From Bacteroidales bacterium (GTDB taxonomy: Bacteria; Bacteroidota; Bacteroidia; Bacteroidales; VadinHA17): a DNA stretch of 38,712 bases. Made by a program: the position numbers and the translations under genes. Of the stretch, positions 32,246-38,712 are shown one piece after another (position 1 is the first letter of the stretch; each line of letters opens with the position of its first letter). The stretch is taken from the NCBI GenBank assembly GCA_024763075.1, contig JANTGF010000040.1, positions 1-38,712 on the forward strand, read 5' to 3'. The notes below the pieces were generated by a model, which searched no databases, was not told where the DNA came from, and worked only from the letters and a program-made list of their open reading frames with translations.

Positions 32246-33937
32246 TTAATTTTTTAAATTGATTTCTATCTTTTCTATCATCTTTTGAGCATTCGAATTG
32301 TCTGGATTTAACTCAAGTGACTTTTTGTAATACTTCAAAGCAATTTCATAATCTTTCTTGTTCAAATACCATTCAGCAAAACTATCCCACACATTATACG
32401 ATTGCGGAAAAAGCATAGTGTTAAGCTTAAACAATTCATAAACTTCATCCATTTGTCCATTGTTCAAATACCTATATCCTGCGTTGTTAATATTGCTTTC
32501 CAAATTTTCCTTTTGTAAAGGTATCCACCATTTGTATTGCCCGTATTTACCTTTCAGTTCCAGCAAGTGTATTTTCCCCTTTTCAGCTCCGTATTTTGCA
32601 GTATATTCCTCAACCGATAAATAATCTCCCTTTAAAGCAACTTCCAAAGCAGGGTCTTTTCCCGTGAAATAATTTTCGCTTGAAAAAGGTGCGGGGATAT
32701 TTGGTGAGAAATATTTAGTTCGACTACTCCATGCATTATCAATTTGTCTTGATGCAATACCAAGGTTTGCTCCGGAATTAGGAAGGTTTCCTACAAGTAT
32801 CTGGTCGCTAAAGAAATTAAACGGACTTGAAGGGGGTGTGCCTACAAAAATAGCATCTGTGTGAACAGCCAATTCGGTCATAAAAATAACAGCAGCGCTA
32901 CATGTTCTGTTACCAACAAGTATGTACAAGTTTTTGCCGTTACAGAATCGATCTCTTTTAATAATTTCATTAATAAACGGAATCATCGTACGGCCATTGC
33001 CGCCATCGTTATATCTAATATCAATAATTAGTTTTTGAATATTATGTTTATCAATGTACTTCCATATTCTTTGTGTGAATTCATTCCATGATTCACCCGC
33101 ATTTGGTTGTGTTGCCCAAACCTGATTGTATTGAAAGTAAAGAGCATTTTCTTTCTTCAAATGCTTGAACCAGTAAAACAAAAAATTCTCATCTTGTTTT
33201 TGTAAATGAAGCGGTAGTTTGTATTTGATATTTGTTGAAGCATTCACATAATTCCCTTTTGCAGGAGCCATTTCCACCCTGTTGGACCATATTATCGGGC
33301 TATTTTCTAAAACTGATTTTATAATGAATTCTTTCTGCCTACCATTCTTTTCAATTTTTAATCTCATTTGGTTTTCATCAGAAATAATTCCCAGTCCCCC
33401 AAGGGTTTTGGCAAAAGTAATATCCTGTACGGATGGGCGAATTCTTCCAAAATCGGTGTCCATATTCGTTATTTCAGCAGTTCTTTTCAAGACTTCATCT
33501 ATCGGCATTCCATCGATGCTAATAATCTTTGCTCCAAGGTATTTCTGATAATCATCTCTTATTACTGTAATAAAAACACCATCCGTAAATTTGTCAAGCC
33601 TAAAAGGGAATCTTAAGTTTTCAATACCCAAAAATTCATTATCCCAAATCTGTGTATGTCCGTCCTGAATTTTAGCTACGACTCTTTTTAAAGCCATAAA
33701 TGCTTCCAAATCACTCTTTGAATTTTGAATTTCATTTTCAGCAATACAAATGGCCTTTTGGAATTCTTTTTCGGAACATCGGTAATACAAATGTGGATGA
33801 TTCTGTTTGAGCATATCAACCAGATATTCCAAATCTTCAATCCATTGTGCTTTTGTAAGCATAGTAGATTGTGCTTCAACACATATCGGTTGAGAAGTTA
33901 TCAAAATCAAAAAAACTATTTTTAGAAGATCTTTCAT
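32246..33937 (-). CDS. Exported S41-like serine protease with C-terminal TPR
   Basis: A 563-residue exported protein. A signal peptide (cleavage after CVEAQ) is followed by an S41-like N-terminal region with IQDGHTQIW (90-98), a PDZ-like YLGAKIISIDGMPIDEVL segment, and the S41 core: KLIIDIRYNDGGNG (302-315) and VGNRTCSAAVIFMTEL, whose S347 is the probable nucleophile. The general-base Lys of classical C-terminal processing proteases is not evident, so it fits the tricorn-like/IRBP-like side of the family. Residues about 495-560 form a TPR pair ending YKKSLELNPDNSNAQ. Second gene of the operon, 5 bp after the PD40 lipoprotein. Periplasmic peptide processing is the likely role. Confidence 0.84.
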   Translation of the reverse strand: MKDLLKIVFLILITSQPICVEAQSTMLTKAQWIEDLEYLVDMLKQNHPHLYYRCSEKEFQKAICIAENEIQNSKSDLEAFMALKRVVAKIQDGHTQIWDNEFLGIENLRFPFRLDKFTDGVFITVIRDDYQKYLGAKIISIDGMPIDEVLKRTAEITNMDTDFGRIRPSVQDITFAKTLGGLGIISDENQMRLKIEKNGRQKEFIIKSVLENSPIIWSNRVEMAPAKGNYVNASTNIKYKLPLHLQKQDENFLFYWFKHLKKENALYFQYNQVWATQPNAGESWNEFTQRIWKYIDKHNIQKLIIDIRYNDGGNGRTMIPFINEIIKRDRFCNGKNLYILVGNRTCSAAVIFMTELAVHTDAIFVGTPPSSPFNFFSDQILVGNLPNSGANLGIASRQIDNAWSSRTKYFSPNIPAPFSSENYFTGKDPALEVALKGDYLSVEEYTAKYGAEKGKIHLLELKGKYGQYKWWIPLQKENLESNINNAGYRYLNNGQMDEVYELFKLNTMLFPQSYNVWDSFAEWYLNKKDYEIALKYYKKSLELNPDNSNAQKMIEKIEINLKN

Positions 33938-33942
33938 TTTAA

Positions 33943-34878
33943 CTATTTTAATTTTTTTGTTCCTAAATTTTCTAAATATTTGATACTAACCCAGTAAATA
34001 TCAAAATTGCCACGTTTATCACTTGAGAAAAAGAAGTACTTACCATCGCTTGATACATTTGGACAGGTTTCATGTCTTTTAGTATTAATCAAATTCCCCA
34101 TATTTATTGGACTATTCCATTTGCCAGTTCTATCTTTAAATGAAATAAACAGGTCGCCATTTTTCATATTATCATCAATCATCTTTGTGAATATCAGGTA
34201 GCTTTCATCCGTGGCAATGAAACTATTGTAAATTGTGTTCGCAGAATTAATAATCGTATCCAGCTTCACTGGTTTTCCAAATGTTCCATCATTGTAATTC
34301 GCAAAAAATAATGCCGGGATGTCTTCTTTGGTATAATACATTTTATCTTTCGTAAAAGTAGTATGACACACTCTGCTAAATGGAGCTTTTAGCATCTGTG
34401 GTTCACTCCATTTATCGCCAATTTTTGTAATAACCCATGTTTCCCAATGTCCGGTTTTTGTGGTATTATTTTGTGGCCTGTTAGAGTTAAAAAAAAGTTG
34501 CTTTCCATCTTGAGTGAAAAAAGGCTCGACTTCTCCATATTCAGAGCAAAACCATGCTTTTTCTGGTTTTGTCCAAACGCCATTTTTAATTTCGGAATAG
34601 AAAATATCATAATCGTAATCTTCGTTATTTCCTGTTTTTGTCCTTGAAAAGAACAGTTGTGTTCCATCTGGAGAGATTGTCAAATCCCTATCGTTATATT
34701 CAATTGTGGAAATAATATCATGTGCAAATAGCATAGGGGTTGTGCCAGGTGGTTTCTGACCTAAATATTCACCTGTTAGTAAAGGAAAATCATTTGTTGC
34801 TTTAAAGTCATGTAAACATGATGCAGTTGAAAGGATGGCAACTGATATAAGAAATAATATAGAATTATTTTTTCGCAT
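33943..34878 (-). CDS. PD40 beta-propeller lipoprotein
   Basis: A 311-residue predicted lipoprotein: leader ending STASC, with Cys at residue 21. PD40 (WD40-like) blades recur: LTISPDGTQLFFSRT, EPFFTQDGKQLFFNSNR, TTFTKDKMYYTKE, FIATDESYLIFTK and PNVSSDGKYFFFSSDKRGNFDIYWV. Each blade has the xSxDGxxLFF(S/N) strand-turn signature, as in TolB and the Bacteroidota PorE-like proteins, but no OmpA domain follows. Envelope protein-binding scaffold is the likely role. First gene of the six-gene operon, behind a promoter that carries the second copy of the 44-bp element shared with the barrel/LuxR spacer. Confidence 0.85.
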   Translation of the reverse strand: MRKNNSILFLISVAILSTASCLHDFKATNDFPLLTGEYLGQKPPGTTPMLFAHDIISTIEYNDRDLTISPDGTQLFFSRTKTGNNEDYDYDIFYSEIKNGVWTKPEKAWFCSEYGEVEPFFTQDGKQLFFNSNRPQNNTTKTGHWETWVITKIGDKWSEPQMLKAPFSRVCHTTFTKDKMYYTKEDIPALFFANYNDGTFGKPVKLDTIINSANTIYNSFIATDESYLIFTKMIDDNMKNGDLFISFKDRTGKWNSPINMGNLINTKRHETCPNVSSDGKYFFFSSDKRGNFDIYWVSIKYLENLGTKKLK

Positions 34879-34915
34879 TTTAAGTTTATAATGAATCCCC
34901 TAAACTTTAATACTG

Positions 34916-34923
34916 CAAAACAA
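34916..34923 (-). promoter_or_regulatory. -7-like box of the six-gene operon
   Basis: Minus-strand TTGTTTTG, one mismatch to TAnnTTTG, 37 nt before the PD40 gene ATG. The CCCC end of the 44-bp element begins exactly 23 nt upstream, the same spacing as before the barrel gene's -7 box. Confidence 0.4.
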
Positions 34924-34946
34924 TACTTAAAATGTATAGGAATAAT

Positions 34947-34990
34947 CCCCTAAAAGTAGGTTTATATTAAATCCCAACTTTCGGGGGGGG
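34947..34990. promoter_or_regulatory. Shared 44-bp promoter element, copy 2
   Basis: Begins CCCCTAAAAG and ends in a run of eight G, with AAATCC and ACTT between, aligning without gaps to 28511-28554. A half-site CCCCTAAAC also occurs at 34897-34905, downstream of the -7-like box, which could be a repressor-type site. Confidence 0.6.
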
Positions 34991-35077
34991 TATTCCAATT
35001 TTGTTGGATAACTGATGTTGAGAGCTTTTCAATATTATTACTTAAAATGTTTTATCGGAAAAACCATTGCATTCTGA

Positions 35078-35467
35078 TTGGTGGCAAATACACTCTTTTG
35101 CAAATTTGATTTGTGCGATTTGCAAATGTGTGCAATGTGTGTTGGCTTTATTCAAAAAGGATCGAGAAAAAAGATAAGTCCGGGTATTGTAGAACCTGCC
35201 ATTGAATCAGTTCAAGGGTTCGATAAGGTTGCAATCAAACTCGAACAACAGTTAGCACTGCGTGGCCAGAGTAAAAGTACACTTCAAAATTACATCCGCC
35301 GCATTGCTTTATTGTGTTTGCACTTTGGAGAGTTGCCCGAACTTCTTGACCAGGAAGAAATCAATGAATATCCGGTTGCCCTTGCCCGGGACCCCGGGGC
35401 GCCATCGCGCTCCAGCTTCAAGCATATGGTTTATGGGCTGCGCACCTACTACCAATTGAAGGAATGA
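35078..35467 (+). pseudogene. Tyrosine recombinase, N-terminal SAM-like domain (frameshifted)
   Basis: A 129-codon frame. From about residue 45 it matches the core-binding SAM-like domain of phage-type integrases: LEQQLALRGQSKSTLQNYIR, then LPELLDQEEINEYPVAL and FKHMVYGLRTYYQLKE. The first 40 residues, with several Cys, look unrelated, and the true start is unclear. The frame ends in a TGA overlapping ATGA; the continuing integrase sequence lies in the next frame, so a one-base shift near 35460 split the gene. Confidence 0.6.
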
Positions 35468-36021
35468 ACAAAAAGGCCATTGCCCTGCCCTCTCTGAAAC
35501 ATGATACCAGGCTTCCGGTTATTTTAAACCGGAAAGAATTGAGGGACTTATTTAGAGCACCTGCCTTACTTAAGCACCGTATTGTACTTACACTGATATA
35601 CTCTGCCGGTTTATGCAGACAGGAAGTCATTAACCTGAAAATATCAGATGTTGATTTTGAGTGGATGACTATTCATATACGTCAGTCTTAATATAAAAAA
35701 GACCGCATTTACCTGGGTCAATACTCCCACCGGGTGGCCATTAGCAACGACCGCATTATTTCAATGAGCGATCCGCATGTTACTTTTATCGCCAAAGACT
35801 ACCGCGAGCGTGCCCAAAACAAGCCTGTAAAAATGACCGGGCTTGAGTTCCTGCACCGGTTTTGCCTGCATATTCTCCCCAAGCGCTTTGTGAAGATCCG
35901 ACGCTATGGCATCTTCAACCACACCACAAAGCGAAGTAAAACAGACCTTGGTTTATCCGAAGACACAATCTCACCTTTCCCAACAGATAAAAAACATGCA
36001 AACCTCTCGATAAGTGCATAG
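35464..36021 (+). pseudogene. Integrase catalytic start fused to IS91 transposase tail
   Basis: One frame with an in-frame TAA at 35689-35691. Codons before it read LPVILNRKELRDLF, LIYSAGLCRQEVINLKIS and MTIHIRQS, the start of an integrase catalytic domain; Cys stands where the first catalytic Arg is expected (GLCRQE instead of GLRxxE). After the stop it reads YKKDRI, then from about 35713 switches to the IS91-family Y2 transposase: YLGQYSHRVAISNDRI, HVTFIAKDYRE, FLHRFCLHILPKRFVKIRRYG. The integrase HxxR and Tyr region and the transposase catalytic N-terminus are missing. Confidence 0.65.
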
Positions 36022-36067
36022 AAACCCTAAACCCGGCATGTAGTTCAACACCTACTCTTCGCTGGGT

Positions 36068-36083
36068 TCCCGCCATAGCGGGA
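36068..36083. repeat. Small perfect hairpin downstream of the element
   Basis: TCCCGC, a CATA loop and GCGGGA form a perfect 6-bp hairpin. The 36022-36130 spacer holds no gene. It may be a dispersed palindromic repeat or mark the end of the decayed element. Confidence 0.35.
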
Positions 36084-36130
36084 CAGGCATTGCAGACCGC
36101 TCATAGTACTATTTATTGTATGCTGGCTTT

Positions 36131-36565
36131 TTATATTATTTCCCATTCTTCAACGCCTCCTTCAATTACAATAAAAATAGGATGAACTTCGATTTTTTTT
36201 ATACCCATCTTTAGTTTTTTGGAGCGATTTATATCTCTGATTTTTAACTTATTGAGCAAATGCTGCCATTCGTATTCTATTTGTCCTTTTGTAACGGTTA
36301 ATTTTAACGATTTTTCTCCTCCAAAAATGAATTTGTTTTTGTTAAAATTATAACTTCTTGTAAGAGATTCCCGATAAACTTCTGCCAAATATAAATTGAT
36401 GGCAAGTAAAGGATCGGCAGCATTTTTGAAACGTATTAATTGCGGATGATTCTTGTATCCTTTTGTGTTTCCTGCGAGCACATTTTTTGCCAATAAAGTT
36501 TCGCGCCAGAGGGCAACCAGACCTTTAGCATCCAGATATTTCGGATGTACAGACCAAATCCTCAT
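36131..36565 (-). CDS. Pyrimidine-dimer DNA glycosylase/endonuclease V-family protein
   Basis: A 144-residue protein of the Pyr_excise/MSMEG_6728-like family related to T4 endonuclease V (DenV). The N-terminal MRIWSVHPKYLDAKGLVALWRE, then KGYKNHPQLIRFKNAADPL, are the hallmark blocks; they correspond to DenV's DNA-contact and active-site region, although the Thr2 nucleophile of DenV is Arg here, so activity is not assured. Residues 115-144 form a short beta-like tail. Last gene of the DegV-DUF1295-peroxiredoxin operon, 8 bp after the peroxiredoxin; the link with oxidative-stress defence suggests DNA repair. Confidence 0.75.
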   Translation of the reverse strand: MRIWSVHPKYLDAKGLVALWRETLLAKNVLAGNTKGYKNHPQLIRFKNAADPLLAINLYLAEVYRESLTRSYNFNKNKFIFGGEKSLKLTVTKGQIEYEWQHLLNKLKIRDINRSKKLKMGIKKIEVHPIFIVIEGGVEEWEII

Positions 36566-36573
36566 AAGCGAAA

Positions 36574-37314
36574 TTAATTTAATTCTTTCAATACTTTTAA
36601 CGCTTCATCTACATGCTTTTCGACTTGAATCTGCGAATTAAACATATAAACCACTTCTCCTTTTTTATCGACAACATAGGTAACCCTTCCGGGCAACAAA
36701 CCAAATAAATTAGTGGGAACACCAAATAATTTACGCACTTTGTTACCAGAATCGCTTAGCAAAGTGTAATTCAACCGGTATTTTTGTGCAAAAGCTAGAT
36801 GACTTTCCACAGATTGAGCGCTAATTCCAATGATCATGGCATCGGCATCGGCAAACACTTCAAACTGGTCGCGAAAAGCGCAGGCTTCTTTTGTACAACC
36901 CGGACTATCGTCTTTGGGATAAAAATAAATCACCAGATTTTTTTTGTCAATTACGTCTTCTATTTTGAAAAGATTAGCGTTTTGGTCCTTTAATTCAAAT
37001 TTTGGAATCTTACTTCCGATTTCAACTTTTTTCATTTTCTCAGAATTTGTATTAAAAATTAAATAAGCAACAAATAATAATAAATAAACAGCCAAATAAA
37101 ACAGATAGAAGTTTCGAAACTTTCTGTACTGAAGGTTATCAGGATAAATGTTCCCAAAAAGCCCCTTTATTTCTTTCCAAAAAACCGGTTTTATGTTGAT
37201 TACCCAACTATCGGTTTGGTACACCATTTTACGGAATTTGCTTCGGTAGTAGCCCAGAGGCAAGCCCCAGACTACGAAAAGAATGAACCAGATATTTTTT
37301 GTGATAAAATCCAT
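36574..37314 (-). CDS. Membrane-tethered BCP-type peroxiredoxin
   Basis: A 246-residue protein: two TM helices (about 6-22 and 68-87) separated by a basic loop (YRSKFRK, QYRKFRN), then a BCP/AhpC-TSA peroxiredoxin domain from about 95. YFYPKDDSPGCTKEACAFRD gives the peroxidatic C140 and the resolving C145, five residues apart as in BCP; TYVVDKKGEVVYMF follows. Free-standing BCPs are about 150 aa, so the N-terminal 90 residues are an addition. The positive-inside rule puts the loop in the cytoplasm and the peroxidase in the periplasm. An internal ATG at 37035 (MKKVEIG) could yield a soluble form. It sits 6 bp after the DUF1295 gene. Confidence 0.85.
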   Translation of the reverse strand: MDFITKNIWFILFVVWGLPLGYYRSKFRKMVYQTDSWVINIKPVFWKEIKGLFGNIYPDNLQYRKFRNFYLFYLAVYLLLFVAYLIFNTNSEKMKKVEIGSKIPKFELKDQNANLFKIEDVIDKKNLVIYFYPKDDSPGCTKEACAFRDQFEVFADADAMIIGISAQSVESHLAFAQKYRLNYTLLSDSGNKVRKLFGVPTNLFGLLPGRVTYVVDKKGEVVYMFNSQIQVEKHVDEALKVLKELN

Positions 37315-37320
37315 GCTGTA

Positions 37321-38094
37321 TTATTTTTTAAGAAACCAGGGGAAGAAAGCGTTTGTTTTTTGAATGTACTCTTTATACTGAGGTTTCGAATTGTTTAAGG
37401 TTTTTTCGAGCAGTGTAACGCCCGACACTTTTATGATCAATAGGGTCATAAAAACCGAACCAATAATTTGCCAGTAACTTCCGGCTGCCATGCTAAAAAT
37501 TGCATAGGCCCACCACACGGCCGAGTCGCCAAAATAATTCGGATGGCGGGTATATTTCCAGAAACCTGTGTCCAGAACTTTTCCTTTGTTTGCCGGGTTT
37601 TTCTTAAAGCGCGCCAATTGAAAATCACCGCCTGCTTCAAAAGAAAAGCCTGCCAGCCAAACCACAATTCCGATGTAGTCCAATACATTCAGTTCACTGG
37701 AATCTGTTCTCGAACTAACCCCTAATAAAGGCAAAGAAACAATCATAATCAAAGCCCCTTGTAACAAAAAAGTTTGGAAGTAACTAACCCACCAATACCG
37801 TTCAGGGCCATAACTTCTTCTAAATTTCTGATACCTGAAATCCTCTCCTTTTCCTATATTTCTCCACGCAAGATAAATGGAAAGCCGAAGCCCCCAAATG
37901 GTCACCAGGGCAAGAATCAATATTTTTCGGCTTGTTAGTTCGCCCGACATAAAAACATAAAAGGCATTGACAACCACAAAGCCAAGGCCCCAAAAAAGGT
38001 CGACGATACTTACATTTATTATGATAACACTCCAAATCCAAAGTAGTGTAACAAGAACTAAAATGATTAAGGATGCCTGTAAAAATAAAGTCAT
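37321..38094 (-). CDS. DUF1295 membrane protein (steroid 5-alpha reductase-like)
   Basis: A 257-residue polytopic membrane protein with about six or seven hydrophobic helices. The family signature lies near residue 180: GFWKYTRHPNYFGDSAVWW, the cofactor-binding TRHPNY block of steroid 5-alpha-reductase/isoprenylcysteine methyltransferase-like enzymes. Preceding blocks SIVDLFWGLGF, WGLRLSIYLAWRN and EDFRYQKFR are typical of DUF1295. Such proteins probably reduce or methylate a hydrophobic substrate. It overlaps neither neighbour but sits 7 bp after the DegV gene and 6 bp before the peroxiredoxin gene. Confidence 0.85.
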   Translation of the reverse strand: MTLFLQASLIILVLVTLLWIWSVIIINVSIVDLFWGLGFVVVNAFYVFMSGELTSRKILILALVTIWGLRLSIYLAWRNIGKGEDFRYQKFRRSYGPERYWWVSYFQTFLLQGALIMIVSLPLLGVSSRTDSSELNVLDYIGIVVWLAGFSFEAGGDFQLARFKKNPANKGKVLDTGFWKYTRHPNYFGDSAVWWAYAIFSMAAGSYWQIIGSVFMTLLIIKVSGVTLLEKTLNNSKPQYKEYIQKTNAFFPWFLKK

Positions 38095-38101
38095 GATTTA
38101 G

Positions 38102-38712
38102 TTATTTATTGTCATATAATAATGAAACGGCAATGGCCCCATTGCCGGCATGCATGCCAATTACGGGAGAGATATTTACCACCGACACCGGCTTTTTTCC
38201 TGTCATTTCAAGCATTTTATCACCTGCCAGCCGGGCACCTTCCGCATTGTTAGCGTGCAAAATGATGTAGTTCCAAATGGTTTTTCCACGTCTTGTTTTT
38301 TCAATATGCTTAAATATTTTGTTCAAACTGGCCTGCTGGCTGAAGGTTTTTCCGAACAACATCGAATTACCTTTTTCATCCATCGAAATCACCGGGTTTA
38401 AACCCAGCGCTTTGGCGATTGTTCCTTTGGGTTTGGAAACCCTTCCGCCATTTATCATCGATTGCAAATCGCGAACACTAACAAATATCTTTGATTGAAG
38501 AACATCCTTTTTAAGTGTTTCAACAATTGATTCCACCGGCATACCGGCTTCAATATTTTTAGCTGTTTTTAGCACCAGTAAACCCAATGCTCCCGATAGA
38601 TTCTTTGAGTCGATAACATAAACCGGTTTGTTAAACTCTTTCGCAATGCGTTCACCTGCTTTCACACTATTGGCATAGGTTCCGCTAAACCGGCTGGTTA
38701 AATGAACGGCAA
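38102..38712 (-). CDS. DegV-family fatty-acid-binding protein (5' end outside window)
   Basis: About 203 codons of a DegV protein; the start is beyond the window edge because the frame remains open through 38712. The visible N-terminal part has HLTSRFSGTYANSVKAGE, which is the DegV ligand-binding (S/T)SxLSGTYxxA block, followed by VYVIDSKNLSGALGLLV, FVSVRDLQSMINGGRVSK and LGLNPVISMDEKGN. The C-terminus (SPVIGMHAGNGAIAVSLLY) is the usual DegV end. Family members bind fatty acids, and FakB-type members deliver them to FakA kinase. First visible gene of the minus-strand operon. Confidence 0.85.
   Translation of the reverse strand, partial: AVHLTSRFSGTYANSVKAGERIAKEFNKPVYVIDSKNLSGALGLLVLKTAKNIEAGMPVESIVETLKKDVLQSKIFVSVRDLQSMINGGRVSKPKGTIAKALGLNPVISMDEKGNSMLFGKTFSQQASLNKIFKHIEKTRRGKTIWNYIILHANNAEGARLAGDKMLEMTGKKPVSVVNISPVIGMHAGNGAIAVSLLYDNK

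Larger units (their letters stand above)
35078..36021 (+). mobile_element. Decayed integrase/IS91-type element
   Basis: The segment combines a frameshifted tyrosine recombinase (35078 to about 35710) with the C-terminal part of an IS91-family transposase (from about 35713). In Bacteroidota IS91-like elements a tyrosine recombinase gene often precedes the transposase, so an internal deletion explains the fusion. Base composition is more G+C-rich than the AT-rich block to its left. I could not define the element's ends. Confidence 0.6.

Noticed and set aside
35078-36021. Functional integrase gene
   Set aside because: A frameshift near 35460, an in-frame TAA at 35689, a changed catalytic Arg and loss of the HxxR-Tyr end make it inactive.

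Overview
The window reads as a chromosomal segment of a Bacteroidota bacterium. Evidence: type IX secretion (T9SS) C-terminal sorting domains, a FISUMP-domain lipoprotein, carboxypeptidase-regulatory plus TonB-dependent receptors, PD40 lipoproteins, a membrane-anchored TPR/LuxR-type regulator, and repeated -7 boxes of the Bacteroidota form TAnnTTTG. No rRNA, tRNA or CRISPR was recognised. Gene calls rest on reading translated sequence and motifs by eye; no database search was possible.

Layout. (1) 1-6.5 kb: a TPR-TM-HTH regulator faces away from a small protein, a FISUMP lipoprotein and a GloVer-repeat T9SS cargo; between them lie 11-bp-phased TGCTACCTG repeats. (2) 6.55-7.0 kb: gene-free, packed with palindromes. 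(3) 7.0-15.9 kb: a divergent ThyA-fold protein, then two paralogous ketosynthase III-ketoreductase fusion proteins on the plus strand, meeting a minus-strand operon of aldo/keto reductase, crotonase, LpxL/HtrB-like acyltransferase and FabK/NMO-like flavoenzyme. Together the fusions and the operon could carry every step of a two-carbon acyl elongation cycle plus transfer to a lipid. (4) 16-20.5 kb: a beta-helix-like lipoprotein followed by a TonB-dependent receptor, separated by a strong terminator-like hairpin and preceded by a five-unit 11-bp repeat resembling a Pho box. (5) 20.6-23.7 kb: a second TonB-dependent receptor facing a small T9SS-sorted protein. (6) 23.8-26.0 kb: a beta-propeller gene remnant, then an Rrf2-regulator/methyltransferase/NmrA operon with a shared operator-like motif.

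(7) 26.1-35.0 kb is visibly more AT-rich. It holds an outer-membrane beta-barrel protein, a divergent seven-TM LuxR-type regulator and a six-gene minus-strand operon (PD40 lipoprotein, S41-like protease with TPR, PDZ aspartyl protease, CMD-like protein, membrane-anchored isochorismatase-like hydrolase, small membrane protein). The promoters of the barrel gene and of the operon share a 44-bp element at the same 23-nt distance from their -7 boxes, so all of this probably forms one regulon. (8) 35.08-36.02 kb: a decayed mobile element in which a tyrosine recombinase is joined to the tail of an IS91-family transposase. (9) 36.1-38.7 kb: a tight minus-strand operon of DegV-family protein (cut by the window edge), DUF1295 membrane protein, membrane-tethered peroxiredoxin and pyrimidine-dimer glycosylase.

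The two strongest candidates for undescribed biology are the self-contained acyl elongation locus (8.1-15.9 kb) and the 7TM-LuxR envelope proteolysis regulon (26.1-35.0 kb).
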